A program made the translations under genes and the position numbers. A DNA stretch of 64,000 nucleotides from GCA-016699445 sp964555055. GTDB taxonomy: Bacteria; UBA10199; JACPAL01; GCA-016699445. This document shows, piece after piece, positions 1 through 9,087 of the stretch; within the stretch, counting starts at the first letter, position 1; every line of letters begins with the position of its first letter. The notes under the pieces were generated by a model, which searched no databases, was not told the origin of the DNA, and was given only the letters and a program-made list of their open reading frames with translations. The stretch is taken from contig CAZKQW010000003.1 of the NCBI GenBank assembly GCA_964555055.1, forward strand, positions 1 to 64,000, in the 5' to 3' direction.

Positions 1-205
1 AGGGGCCACACACACCTGTGCTGTTTTAACCGATGGTACCGTCAAATGCTGGGGAGATAATGGATTTGGACAACTTGGAGATGGAACCACTACCAATCAT
101 TTTTCTCCTGTGACCGTTTCTGGAATCTCTTCGGCTACGGCTGTTGCAGCAGGGGCCACACACACCTGTGCTGTTTTAACCGATGGTACCGTCAAATGCT
201 GGGGA
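1..205. repeat. 55-bp direct repeat inside the RCC1 gene
   Basis: Bases 1-55 and 151-205 are identical, giving a period of 150 bases (50 codons). Identity at the DNA level, including third codon positions, points to recent duplication or gene conversion between propeller blades, not only protein-level conservation. Confidence 0.85.
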
Positions 206-280
206 TTAAATTCAGTGGCTGTTGGAACCTCCATTTATTATTCATGCTCTCCAATTTCAGTTATCGGCCTTTTAGAATAA
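2..280 (+). CDS. RCC1-repeat protein, C-terminal end (partial)
   Basis: The frame is open from the window edge to a TAA and gives 92 residues with no start, so this is the 3' end of a longer gene. It contains one full and one partial RCC1-type beta-propeller repeat: the motif HTCAVLTDGTVKCWG occurs twice, 50 residues apart, with GQLGDGT between them. Bacterial proteins with many such blades are usually secreted or surface proteins with no defined substrate. The last 25 residues diverge from the repeat. The two Cys per repeat are typical of secreted RCC1 relatives. Its function cannot be told from this fragment. It overlaps the convergent EVE gene by 9 bases. Confidence 0.75.
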   Translation, partial: GATHTCAVLTDGTVKCWGDNGFGQLGDGTTTNHFSPVTVSGISSATAVAAGATHTCAVLTDGTVKCWGLNSVAVGTSIYYSCSPISVIGLLE

Positions 281-739
281 AGGCACACCACTGAGTTTCC
301 TCACCCTTTCAAACTCCCCCTTTTCCACCGGCTGGACCGATAGGCGTGAGCCTTTTTGGATGACCCGCATGGATTCGAGACCTTTCGTTTTCTTGAGCTC
401 CTCTAAAGAAACGAGGCGGGAGAATTTCTCCACGAACTCGATGTCCACCATCACCCAGATCGGGTTTTCCGGCGACGCTTTGGGATCGAAATACTTGCTT
501 TTCGGGTTCCAGGCCGCCGTGTCCGGGTGGGCGGATGCGCAAACGCGGGCGATGCCGGCGACGCCCGGCGGTTCGGCATTGGAATGGTAAAAAAGGACGA
601 GGTCGCCGACCTTCATTTGATCCCTCATGAAGTTCCTTGCTTGATAGTTGCGCACACCTTCCCAGGAGGTTTTTTGATCGTGCTTCAAATCATCGATGGA
701 GTACGTCGTCGGTTCGCTTTTCATGAGCCAATATTTCAT
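272..739 (-). CDS. EVE domain-containing protein
   Basis: This is a 155-residue single-domain protein of the EVE (YTH/PUA-like) fold. It begins MKYWLMKSEPTTYSIDDL and continues with SWEGVRNYQARNFMRDQMK and GDLVLFYHSN, the family signature. EVE proteins are thought to bind modified nucleic-acid bases; the human relative is thymocyte nuclear protein 1. Length is normal for the stand-alone family. AAGGAAA stands just upstream of the ATG. It ends 9 bases inside the RCC1 gene. The ligand in this organism is unknown. Confidence 0.88.
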   Translation of the reverse strand: MKYWLMKSEPTTYSIDDLKHDQKTSWEGVRNYQARNFMRDQMKVGDLVLFYHSNAEPPGVAGIARVCASAHPDTAAWNPKSKYFDPKASPENPIWVMVDIEFVEKFSRLVSLEELKKTKGLESMRVIQKGSRLSVQPVEKGEFERVRKLSGVPLF

Positions 740-799
740 CAGTTTCCTTTCATTAAAATCGCTAAACGCGTCTGAAGGGAGGCGGTTTTACTTAGCCGC

Positions 800-1804
800 C
801 TAAGCCATGCTTTCTTCCATGCAATGGAAGACCTTATCCTCGGAAATATGCTTCCCCAAGAAGTCGCGGAAGCATTCGTAGATATCCTCCCGCAAATCCC
901 GACCGTAATGGAGGAAACGACGATCGGTGGAAATCAGATTTTCGAAGATGTCTCGATTTTTGGGGAAGCGTTTTTCCATCACTCTCTTCTGCCGCTGCGG
1001 AAAGCGCAATGTCCCAACGCTGATCCAGTGGATGTGATCGGCGGAAACGGCTTCAAAAATGCGGCCGATCAATCGCGCGTAATTTTCCTTCCACCCTGGA
1101 TGCACGATCACCGGATCCATGTGGATGCCGACTTTATACCCGGCGATCGCCACCTTTTTCATCGCCGCCAAACGTTCATCCAGGGTCGCCGTCTTGATTT
1201 CCTCGCGCCGCACCAAAATATCGGGAGAAAGTGACCAGGAGACGATGGTTTTGCCCCGATGGTCTAGCTCTAAAAGTCCGTCGACGAAGTCCGACTTCGT
1301 CTTCAACTCCAGAAGCGGGCCCTCCTGCGACGCGAAAAACGACACGAGCCGCGCGGCGTATCCCGTCACCGGCTCCAACGCCAAACTATCGGCGATACGG
1401 CCCGTACCGACCACGAAGCGGGGAAAATCCAAGGCCCTCATTTGACGCGCGAGCGACTCGAGGATTTCCTCCAGGTTCATATGGATCGTCAAAATCGGGT
1501 TGTTCTGTAAATAGCTCTGGAGGATGCAATAGGTGCACTCCAAGTGACAATTCGATACCAAATCTAAAGAAAAATACGGCACGTCGGCGCTAAGGGCGAG
1601 GGCTTTGAACTCTTTCAGCGGCTCGGATTTCTTCCGGGATAAAAGCAACAGCCGCTTGCTACCCGATTTGTTCTTGATTTCACGCGCCTCTTCGACGGTG
1701 TCGACGGGAATGCTCGGAAATCGGGAGAGGAGCTCGCGCGTCGCCTTCAAAGCGGCCACGGATTTTTCGACGAAAATCCTCTCCGGATGCAGGGGGAACT
1801 TCAC
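800..1804 (-). CDS. spore photoproduct lyase-like radical SAM protein
   Basis: This 334-residue protein has the radical SAM cluster motif CHLECTYC (Cys86, Cys90, Cys93) followed by ILQSYLQNNP, which is characteristic of the SPL family. True spore photoproduct lyase repairs UV thymine dimers in endospores, but many non-sporulating bacteria carry relatives of unknown substrate. The C-terminal part has a conserved GYKVGIHMDPVI strand typical of the TIM-barrel end. The start is GTG with a weak ribosome site. It lies 9 bases downstream of the secreted protein gene that starts at 2653 and is probably co-transcribed with it. DNA repair is a guess; a role in another radical reaction is equally possible. 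Confidence 0.8.
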   Translation of the reverse strand: MKFPLHPERIFVEKSVAALKATRELLSRFPSIPVDTVEEAREIKNKSGSKRLLLLSRKKSEPLKEFKALALSADVPYFSLDLVSNCHLECTYCILQSYLQNNPILTIHMNLEEILESLARQMRALDFPRFVVGTGRIADSLALEPVTGYAARLVSFFASQEGPLLELKTKSDFVDGLLELDHRGKTIVSWSLSPDILVRREEIKTATLDERLAAMKKVAIAGYKVGIHMDPVIVHPGWKENYARLIGRIFEAVSADHIHWISVGTLRFPQRQKRVMEKRFPKNRDIFENLISTDRRFLHYGRDLREDIYECFRDFLGKHISEDKVFHCMEESMA

Positions 1805-1813
1805 AGAGAGATT

Positions 1814-2653
1814 CTATCTCTTCTTGCGCTTCTTTTCAGCTTCCTGCTCCGGCTGGATGCCGTCGGAGCGGCCATCGACGCGGCGACCATCGACCAAGTG
1901 CCAATCGACTTCGGGAAACCATAAGAGGGGTTGGAGGGTCTTTCCGGAAAGTTTCCAGAGGATCTGTTGGCGGTTGATGTCTTCCAAATCCTTCCGACGC
2001 CACACGATGGGCGAGTGATAAGTGGCGAATTGAAGGGCGCCGGGTTTCGACCTCTCCCAGAGCTTTTGGATTTGGATGTCCATTCCGATCAGGGCATCGC
2101 CTTCGCTGAAGAGCCAAGGGCCTTGCACTTCCTCGAACGCGGCCGCTAATTCATAAGCGGGTGGGGATTCCGAAACGTCCTGCGGACCTTTTTTCTTACG
2201 GACTTTTTTCTTTTCCGCGGGAGGACGGGTATAGACGTGGAAAGTATTGGCCACGACGTTTTCCATGTTGTTGATCAAAGCCGCCACCCAGACCGGATTC
2301 GCCGAATCGCCTTTTTCGACGTCGTAAAATTTCACTTCGACGCTCCCCAGCTCGATCTCCTCCATTTCGCCGTTGCCGCGCAGGACGATCGAAAGAGGGA
2401 TCTTGCTCGTCTCGTCGTTCAAATCGCCTTCGGACCATTTTTCCTTACTATTGAGAAGGGGTATAATCTCGTCGTCGAAGCGACGCCAGGCTTTTTCCAT
2501 GTCGGCTTTGGATACGGATTTCTTCGCCTTGAGCATCACGTCCGATTGGATATTCGCCATGTCGGTCTTGAAGGCCTCCGAAAACGCGCTGGAATCCCGA
2601 GCCAAAGACAAGGCCGCGGCCAAACCAGCCATCGCAAAAAATAATTTCTTCAT
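1814..2653 (-). CDS. secreted hypothetical protein
   Basis: I do not recognise a family. The 279-residue product starts MKKLFFAMAGLAAALSLA, a clear Sec signal peptide with a probable cut near DSSA|F. The ATG at 2653 is chosen because AAAGGA lies at good distance upstream; a longer frame starts 10 codons earlier without a site. The mature part is mixed alpha/beta with a Lys-rich stretch near residue 155 (KKKVRKKKG) and a very basic C-terminus (AEKKRKKR). It is probably periplasmic. It shares an operon with the radical SAM gene 9 bases downstream. Confidence 0.6.
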   Translation of the reverse strand: MKKLFFAMAGLAAALSLARDSSAFSEAFKTDMANIQSDVMLKAKKSVSKADMEKAWRRFDDEIIPLLNSKEKWSEGDLNDETSKIPLSIVLRGNGEMEEIELGSVEVKFYDVEKGDSANPVWVAALINNMENVVANTFHVYTRPPAEKKKVRKKKGPQDVSESPPAYELAAAFEEVQGPWLFSEGDALIGMDIQIQKLWERSKPGALQFATYHSPIVWRRKDLEDINRQQILWKLSGKTLQPLLWFPEVDWHLVDGRRVDGRSDGIQPEQEAEKKRKKR

Positions 2654-2704
2654 GCATCCATCCTTTCCCGAATCCAGAGTCACTTTCTTAAGTACGGTTA
2701 TTGG

Positions 2705-3781
2705 TTACCACTGACCCGTTACGGCGGCGTCCGCGCCGCTTCTCGAACGGACGAACACAAACGCCGGGACGTCGTCATCACCGGCGGACGAGGCCACTTC
2801 CGGCAGCAGGAGCACTTGAATAGGCGCCAGCGCCGGAAAATTAGAGTCGCTTGTACCACAGTCCTCCGGAAGTTGGCCACCTTCGTTTTGGGGATCTTCT
2901 AAGGCATTTCGCAAGAGTTGAAATTGGGCGGACGTGGGCGAATAAAAAGCGAAGCTCTCGGACGTGGGATCGGTCGTAGCGTCATCGAAGACCCCTCCGG
3001 CCGTCGCCACCGCTTGGTCATAGGCCGTGATCAGTTCGCTCGTCACGGAAGAACGCGCCGTGGCGGCGAGATATTCGTCGTGTGAGGGATCCGAAGGGCG
3101 GACGGGCGAGAATTGATAGGTGCTTCCGTCATTCGCTTGGATCACCGCCTCATAATAGGAAATGGGCGGTTCGCTCGCGTACGTCGTCGCGTCGGCGACG
3201 AAGAGGTTCGGATTCGCCGTTTCATTGATGAGATGAATTCGGTTGCGGATGACGGCGGCGAGCGCGTTCCCAGTTACGCTGACGCTGGAAGTCTTCACAT
3301 GGCCGTCCTCCAATGTCGCTTCGCGCGTCAACTCGCCTCGGGCTTCGCCTATTAAAATTTGGATGAGCGTTTGAGGCGGCACCGTCACTTCCACGGCGGC
3401 AAGCGAACCCGTCGCCGTCTGAGGCGTCACATAACCAATCCCTTCCTGGAGCGGCGTCACCTTAAAACCATGCCCCGCGGCGATCGTTGAAAATCCCTCC
3501 CGCGGCCCGACGGCGAATAAATCCTCGTCGTCGTTTCGTACGCCCGTCACGCCGTCGGACTCCGAAAAAATATATTCGTCCGCCCCGGAGCGTGTCCCTC
3601 CCAAGGCGACCGTGATTTTCCCGGACACGACCCTTTCACGACGGGTGACTCGCCCGCCGTTCCCATCATTATGGGGAAACCATCCGTAAATGGGGATGAA
3701 ATCCCTCCAGTCGCAGCCGCTGAACGGCAAAAGAAAAAGAAGAAGGAATAACAACCGTTTGACACTTTGGTTCCGCGTCAT
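2705..3781 (-). CDS. lipoprotein with a SleB-like cell-wall hydrolase region
   Basis: This 358-residue product starts with a hydrophobic segment ending in the lipobox LPFSGC, so it is a likely lipoprotein anchored at Cys23. Residues roughly 140-235 resemble the SleB/CwlJ hydrolase fold: GEARGELTREA, then NALAAVIRNRIHLI and, further on, YYEAVIQ and YQFSPV. In SleB-type enzymes the Glu of the first motif is catalytic. The resemblance is by motif only, and the flanking regions are unlike known spore enzymes. The gene is divergent from hisS with 17 bases between the start codons, so its promoter must lie inside hisS or be shared. Confidence 0.55.
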   Translation of the reverse strand: MTRNQSVKRLLFLLLFLLPFSGCDWRDFIPIYGWFPHNDGNGGRVTRRERVVSGKITVALGGTRSGADEYIFSESDGVTGVRNDDEDLFAVGPREGFSTIAAGHGFKVTPLQEGIGYVTPQTATGSLAAVEVTVPPQTLIQILIGEARGELTREATLEDGHVKTSSVSVTGNALAAVIRNRIHLINETANPNLFVADATTYASEPPISYYEAVIQANDGSTYQFSPVRPSDPSHDEYLAATARSSVTSELITAYDQAVATAGGVFDDATTDPTSESFAFYSPTSAQFQLLRNALEDPQNEGGQLPEDCGTSDSNFPALAPIQVLLLPEVASSAGDDDVPAFVFVRSRSGADAAVTGQW

Positions 3782-3798
3782 CTAGAGGCTCCCGCCTT

Positions 3799-5073
3799 AT
3801 GTCCCAACACGCCTTGCGCGGCATGCACGATATACGTCCGCCTGACATCAGTATCTGGCACGAAGTCGAAAAATGCGCCCACGAAATCTTCCCTCGCTAT
3901 CTTTATGAAGAGATCCGCACGCCCGTCCTCGAGGAGATGAGCGTTTTCACCCGGTCGATCGGCGATACCACCAATATCGTCGAAAAGGAAATGTATGTTT
4001 TCCAAGACCGCGGCGGCAAATGGGTGGCCCTCCGTCCCGAAGGAACGGCGCCTGTGGTCCGCGCTTATATCGAACACCACGGGAATCCCGAGGAAGTCGT
4101 CCGTTATTATTACATGGGTCCCATGTACCGCTATGAGCGCCCCCAACAAGGCCGCTTCCGTGAGTTCCACCAGCTCGGCGCCGAAGTGTTAGGCATTTCG
4201 AGCCCGCGCCTCGACGCGGAACTCATCCACATGGTGGATGTTTTCTTCAAGAAGCTTGGCATCCCAAATGCCGTCTTGGAGATCAACTCTCTCGGGTGTC
4301 CTCTGTGTCGACCCAAGTTTCTGAGGGCCTTCTTCGACTTCCTCCACAAGAACGAAGACAAGCTTTGCTCCGATTGCAAGCGACGCATGGAAAAAAATCC
4401 CCTGCGCGCACTCGATTGCAAGAATCCAGGCTGCGACGCTTTGACGCGCGAAGGACCGTCGATTCACGACTTCCTCTGTGAAGCTTGTGAAAAGGACTTT
4501 GATACGGTCTTGGAAACCCTCGGGCTGTTGAAGACCGATTATAAGGTGAATCCTAAAATCGTTCGGGGGTTGGATTATTACATCAAGACGACTTTCGAAT
4601 TCACGTCGGACGCTTTAGGCTCCCAAAACGCCATCGCGGGCGGCGGACGCTACGACGGCTTGGTGCGTCTCATGGGCGGCCCGAACATTCCCGCCGTAGG
4701 CTTCGCGATCGGCCTGGAACGCTTAGTGGATATCATTAAGGCATCTAGAGGTGCGCCGGTTGGCGGGACTTCCGTGATGCGCAAAGGCCTCTTCTTCGCC
4801 ACTTTGGGGGAAAAAGCCCTACAAAGAGCCCTCGTCTTAGCCCAATCGCTCCGTGAAGCGAATATTCCCGTGGGATTGGATTATGAAGGAAAGAGCCTGA
4901 AATCCCAAATGCGCAAGGCGGATAAGATGGGCGCCGAATTCGTCATGATTCTCGGAGACACCGAGCTGGAGAAAAACGAAGCCCCTTTACGCAACATGTC
5001 ATCGAGTACCGAGACAGTGGTTCCTTTGGACCGTATCTTATCCGTCTTGCAGTCGAACGCTCGCGTTGGGTGA
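3799..5073 (+). CDS. hisS: histidine--tRNA ligase
   Basis: This is a class II aminoacyl-tRNA synthetase charging tRNA-His, 424 residues, the usual bacterial length. Visible motifs are LRGMHDIRPPD at the N-terminus, motif 2 RYERPQQGRFREFHQLGAE, the histidine motif RGLDYYIKTTFEF, and motif 3 GFAIGLERL with GGGRYDGL before it. The insertion between residues about 170 and 235 has Cys pairs (CPLC, CSDC, CEAC), as in many bacterial HisRS. The C-terminal anticodon-binding domain follows from about residue 325. The start matches the family N-terminus. It is followed by the OmpA-domain gene and aspS on the same strand. Confidence 0.98.
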   Translation: MSQHALRGMHDIRPPDISIWHEVEKCAHEIFPRYLYEEIRTPVLEEMSVFTRSIGDTTNIVEKEMYVFQDRGGKWVALRPEGTAPVVRAYIEHHGNPEEVVRYYYMGPMYRYERPQQGRFREFHQLGAEVLGISSPRLDAELIHMVDVFFKKLGIPNAVLEINSLGCPLCRPKFLRAFFDFLHKNEDKLCSDCKRRMEKNPLRALDCKNPGCDALTREGPSIHDFLCEACEKDFDTVLETLGLLKTDYKVNPKIVRGLDYYIKTTFEFTSDALGSQNAIAGGGRYDGLVRLMGGPNIPAVGFAIGLERLVDIIKASRGAPVGGTSVMRKGLFFATLGEKALQRALVLAQSLREANIPVGLDYEGKSLKSQMRKADKMGAEFVMILGDTELEKNEAPLRNMSSSTETVVPLDRILSVLQSNARVG

Positions 5074-5118
5074 TCCCAACTTGACTTGAAACATAAATTC
5101 TTAGAAAGTCAGGGGTCT

Positions 5119-6105
5119 ATGAAAAGAAAATCCTCCCTTCTTCTCCTGGCCTTCTCCGTGATTCTCATCGCCACTCAGGCCCTTACGGCGAAAACCAAGA
5201 TCGAAAGCGCCGCTGACGACGAAGATGAGGTGAAGTCGACCATTCGTTCGGATCCTTACGCGGGGGGTGGGCATCGTAAAACGGGCAGCGCGCCTAAAAC
5301 GTCCTCGGGGAGCTCATCCGGACTCGTCAGTCTGAATGAAAAAGACGGGAAGATCGTGGTTCTCCAACCCATTCGATTCGACGATAAAAACAACCTCGCA
5401 ATCGCCTCTCAAGGCATCGTGCTTAAATTGGTCGACCTCTTAAAGAAAAACCCTCAAACACGCACGCGCATCATCGTACATACCGACAGCTTGGGGTCCG
5501 ATCAAAAGAACATCGAAAATTCGCAGAAACGAGCCCAGTCGTTAGGCGTCTATCTCATCCAAAACGGCATCGACATGAGTCGTTTCGAGCTGGTCGGCAT
5601 GGGCGATCGCGAACCCGTGGCTAGCGACGATACCCGCGAGGGACGCCAAAAGAATAACCGCGTGGATTTCCTATTGATCACCCCTTTACCCACTCAAGCG
5701 ACTCCTCCCACGCCACCGCCTCCAGCACCACCCGCTCCGGTCACTCCCCCGGTACCCGAAGCACCGACCGCTCCTCTGACTCCTCCAGTCGCTCCTGCGC
5801 CGGAAGCTCCGGCTGTGCCATCTCCGATACCACCACCTCCGCCTCCTCCTACGGCAGCTCCGATCGCACCCGCTCCCACGCCCCCCGTTCCGGAAGCTTT
5901 ACCGCAGCCTCAGTCATTGCCTTCCATTCCCGCTCCGGCTCCAACGGTACCGGCTCCGACTCTTACGCCCCCTCCTCCATCACAAATGGCACCCGCTCCC
6001 ACCACGCCGCCACCCGCTCCCGTGCCACCTCCTGCGGCATTGTCGACGACGACGCCTATCGTTCCCGCGCCTATTCCAGTCCCCACGCCTCCTGTAGCCC
6101 AGTAG
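5119..6105 (+). CDS. OmpA-domain protein with long Pro-rich C-terminal tail
   Basis: The start at 5119 gives 328 residues; AGGGG precedes this ATG and the product opens with a signal peptide (MKRKSSLLLLAFSVILIA). Residues about 75-185 form an OmpA/MotB peptidoglycan-binding domain: IRFDDKNNLAIASQG, then NSQKRAQSLGVYLIQNGI, then NNRVDFLLI. The usual order is barrel or linker first and OmpA domain last. Here the OmpA domain is followed by about 130 residues of almost pure Pro, Ala, Thr and Val. The tail could span the periplasm or bind other proteins. It sits between hisS and aspS, 9 bases before the latter. Confidence 0.8.
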   Translation: MKRKSSLLLLAFSVILIATQALTAKTKIESAADDEDEVKSTIRSDPYAGGGHRKTGSAPKTSSGSSSGLVSLNEKDGKIVVLQPIRFDDKNNLAIASQGIVLKLVDLLKKNPQTRTRIIVHTDSLGSDQKNIENSQKRAQSLGVYLIQNGIDMSRFELVGMGDREPVASDDTREGRQKNNRVDFLLITPLPTQATPPTPPPPAPPAPVTPPVPEAPTAPLTPPVAPAPEAPAVPSPIPPPPPPPTAAPIAPAPTPPVPEALPQPQSLPSIPAPAPTVPAPTLTPPPPSQMAPAPTTPPPAPVPPPAALSTTTPIVPAPIPVPTPPVAQ

Positions 6106-6114
6106 ATTGCCGTC

Positions 6115-7935
6115 ATGAAAAAAACTCATCATTGTAATGCCCTGAACGCTTCTCATATCGGGCAAGAAGTCGTCTTGAATGGTTGGGTCTCCACACGGCG
6201 CGACCATGGTGGTCTCATGTTCGTCGATTTAAGAGACCGCGAAGGCATCACTCAGATCGTCTTCAATCCGGAAATCGACTCTAAAGTCCATGATTTAGCC
6301 AAGGACTTACGTAGCGAATGGGTCTTATCGGTTAAAGGCAAAGTGGAAAAACGTCCAGACGGCATGGATAATACGAAGCTCGCCACGGGCTCCATCGAAG
6401 TGAAGATCTCGGAATTCGAAATCCTCAATACGTCCAAGACGCCGCCTTTCGCGATCGACGACGACGTCGATACAAGCGAGGACCTGCGCCTTAAATACCG
6501 TTATCTCGATCTGCGTCGTCCTGCCTTGCAAAAGAATATCATCTTACGCCACAGGGTCATGCAGTCGACGCGCAATTACCTTTCCGAAAACGGTTTTCTG
6601 GAAATCGAAACCCCTTTCTTGACCAAAAGCACGCCCGAAGGCGCACGCGATTATTTGGTGCCCGCGCGCTTGTATCCCGGGAAGTTTTACGCTCTTCCCC
6701 AATCGCCCCAGCTTTTTAAGCAGCTTTTGATGGTCTCGGGTTTCGAAAAATATTTCCAAATCGTGAAATGCTTCCGCGATGAGGATCTGCGCGCCGACCG
6801 CCAGCCCGAATTCACCCAAATCGATTTAGAGACGAGTTTCCTCACCCAAGAGGACATCATCGGCTTGATGGAGGGTTTGGTGGGGAGGATTTGGGAAAAG
6901 GCCAAGGGCGAGAAACTCAATATGCCGTTCCCGCGCATGAGTTACGCGGAAGCGATGAACCGTTACGGTTTGGATGCGCCGGACACCCGCTTCGATCTCG
7001 AGCTCCAGGAAGTGTCGGATATTTTTGCGAACACGCAATTCAAAGTTTTCAAAGACGCCGTAGCCAACAAAGGTGTCATCAAGGTCATCAAGATCCCGGC
7101 GGCGCTGAAAAAAGATTTCTCCCGCAAGGAGCTCGACGATCTGACGGAGTTCGTGAAGATCTACGGCGCCAAAGGAATGGCTTGGATTAAGATAGTGAAT
7201 AAGAATGAAACCGGGGCCGGGGGGGAAGTTCGCGAAGCGACCCCCGGAACGATCGAATGGCAGTCGCCAATTGTGAAATTTTTCTCTGAAGAAGAAAAGA
7301 AAGCCCTATCAGATCGCCTTAAAATTCAAGCTGGAGATTTGATCCTTTTCGGTGCCGACAAGACTCAAATCGTCAACGACGCTTTGGGCAATCTCCGCGA
7401 AAAACTCGGAGCGATGTTGGGATTGATCGATCCCAAGCAAATGAACTTCGTCTGGATCATCGATTTCCCGATGTTCGCTTACGATGACAAGGAGAAGAGG
7501 CTGGCGGCCGTTCATCATCCCTTCACATCCCCGAAGACCGAAGATATCCCTCTTTTAGAGACGGAACCCGAAAAAGCCCGGGCCAACGCCTACGATCTCG
7601 TCCTCAATGGGAACGAAATCGGCGGCGGATCCATTAGGATCCACCGGCGCGACATCCAACAAAAAGTCTTCGATCTCTTGAAGATCACGCGCGAAGAGGC
7701 TCTCGAACGCTTCGGCTTCCTTCTGGAAGCCCTTGAGTTTGGCGCTCCGCCCCACGGCGGTCTCGCCTTCGGCCTCGACCGCATCGTCATGCTCTTAACC
7801 GACAGCCCCTCGATCCGCGACGTCATCGCTTTCCCCAAGACTCAAAAAGGCACGGACCTTATGTGTGAAGCCCCTTCAACGGTGCGACCCGAGCAGCTTA
7901 AGGAGCTTCACCTTAAAGTCCTCGAAAAGGCCTGA
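6115..7935 (+). CDS. aspS: aspartate--tRNA ligase, likely non-discriminating
   Basis: This is a bacterial-type AspRS of 606 residues: an N-terminal OB fold (GWVSTRRDHGGLMFVDLRD), class II motif 2 (FRDEDLRADRQPEFTQID), a GAD insertion domain, and motif 3 (GLAFGLDRIVMLL). At the anticodon-binding site it has His31 and, in RPDG, Gly83, the pair known from non-discriminating AspRS enzymes that also charge tRNA-Asn. Discriminating enzymes such as E. coli carry Leu at the first position. If so, Asn-tRNA would be completed by a GatCAB amidotransferase encoded elsewhere. Confidence 0.97.
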   Translation: MKKTHHCNALNASHIGQEVVLNGWVSTRRDHGGLMFVDLRDREGITQIVFNPEIDSKVHDLAKDLRSEWVLSVKGKVEKRPDGMDNTKLATGSIEVKISEFEILNTSKTPPFAIDDDVDTSEDLRLKYRYLDLRRPALQKNIILRHRVMQSTRNYLSENGFLEIETPFLTKSTPEGARDYLVPARLYPGKFYALPQSPQLFKQLLMVSGFEKYFQIVKCFRDEDLRADRQPEFTQIDLETSFLTQEDIIGLMEGLVGRIWEKAKGEKLNMPFPRMSYAEAMNRYGLDAPDTRFDLELQEVSDIFANTQFKVFKDAVANKGVIKVIKIPAALKKDFSRKELDDLTEFVKIYGAKGMAWIKIVNKNETGAGGEVREATPGTIEWQSPIVKFFSEEEKKALSDRLKIQAGDLILFGADKTQIVNDALGNLREKLGAMLGLIDPKQMNFVWIIDFPMFAYDDKEKRLAAVHHPFTSPKTEDIPLLETEPEKARANAYDLVLNGNEIGGGSIRIHRRDIQQKVFDLLKITREEALERFGFLLEALEFGAPPHGGLAFGLDRIVMLLTDSPSIRDVIAFPKTQKGTDLMCEAPSTVRPEQLKELHLKVLEKA

Positions 7936-8067
7936 TTCATAAGCATCAAACTCTTGCCCAAGATTTAGAGCTGAAAGGTGCGTCCTTCGTGAATCCTCAT
8001 TCCATTTTTGGGGATTCCTATGGCTCCCAGACCAAGCAATGTCTCAGCAAATCCAAAGAAACATCCT

Positions 8068-9072
8068 TCAGGCTTTATCTTCCCAATTCGGGTAAAAATT
8101 CCGGGGCCAGGCGTGGGATCTAAGGTCGGAGAGGGTTTGTGAAGAAAAGGGGTTGCTGTCAGAGACGCGAGCGCACGAGATGACGTGATTCTTTTTCCTC
8201 ATGCCGGGGATCACGGTCGTGACGGCGGAGAAACCGAGACAAAATTTCAAGGCTAGTTCCGGCAATGTGGGCGTCTCCGAATCTAAGAATGTCTTCAATC
8301 TCTCGACCCGCTCGCAAGTCTCCTTCAACCGATCCCCACTGAAATAATGCTTCCGCCAATCTCGCCTGGGGAATTGGGTGGTCGGAGTCAGGGTACCTGT
8401 CAATCCACCTTCATCGAAGGGCACGCGGACGATCACGGCCACGCCTTTTTGGGCGCATAACGGAAGGAGTTTTTCGGCAGGTGATGGGTCGAAGATATTG
8501 AAGATTACCTGGACCGAGTCGATGAGGCCCGAGGCCACAAGCTCCAAGGCCGTATCGGGTTGGTGATCGTTGATCGAGATACCGAAATGACGAATCTTGC
8601 CTTCTCGCTTGAGCCTTTGGATTTCTTCCAACCAATCCCCTTGTCCTTGCCAATTCGGCGCCCAGACGTGGAGTTGTTGGAGATCAACGAAATCAGTCTG
8701 AAGATTCCTCAGACTCGCTTCCGTCATCTCCCGGATCCAAGGCGCGGGAAAAATCTCCCGTACGTCGCTGCCGGGCTTGGCGGGCCATTGGTTATTTTTG
8801 GGAGGGACTTTCGTCGCGATGAAGACCCGATCGCGCACTCTTTGTTTACGGACGACATTGCCGATTAAAGTCTCACTGTGGCCATTTCCATAAACGTAAG
8901 CGGTGTCGAAAAAATCGATCCCATTGTCGAGCCCGACATTCAGGGCTTCGGTGGCGGACGCATCGTCGCAGGCTCCCCACATGCCGCCCATCGACCAGGT
9001 TCCGAAACCGATCTCGGAAATTTTTCGACCCGTACTCCCGAATTTTCGGTATTGCATGGAAACGCTTAACAT
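8068..9072 (-). CDS. aldo/keto reductase
   Basis: This 334-residue NADPH-dependent oxidoreductase has the TIM-barrel AKR fold. It opens MQYRKFGSTGRKISEIGFG after five leading residues. The catalytic tetrad is visible: Asp and Tyr in DTAYVYGNGHSETLIG, Lys in VFIATKVPP and His in LQQLHVWAP. The start at 9072 is chosen because GAGG stands nine bases upstream; a longer open frame runs across the divergent gene and is not credible. ATG at 9057 is the alternative. The substrate is unknown. It is divergent from the DUF971 gene with 15 bases between starts. Confidence 0.9.
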   Translation of the reverse strand: MLSVSMQYRKFGSTGRKISEIGFGTWSMGGMWGACDDASATEALNVGLDNGIDFFDTAYVYGNGHSETLIGNVVRKQRVRDRVFIATKVPPKNNQWPAKPGSDVREIFPAPWIREMTEASLRNLQTDFVDLQQLHVWAPNWQGQGDWLEEIQRLKREGKIRHFGISINDHQPDTALELVASGLIDSVQVIFNIFDPSPAEKLLPLCAQKGVAVIVRVPFDEGGLTGTLTPTTQFPRRDWRKHYFSGDRLKETCERVERLKTFLDSETPTLPELALKFCLGFSAVTTVIPGMRKKNHVISCARVSDSNPFSSQTLSDLRSHAWPRNFYPNWEDKA

Positions 9073-9087
9073 CTTAATCGCCTCGCC

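Noticed and set aside
7936..8067. Weak hairpin (GAATCC/GGATTC) after aspS as terminator
   Set aside because: The stem is short with a long loop and no T run; not enough to call.
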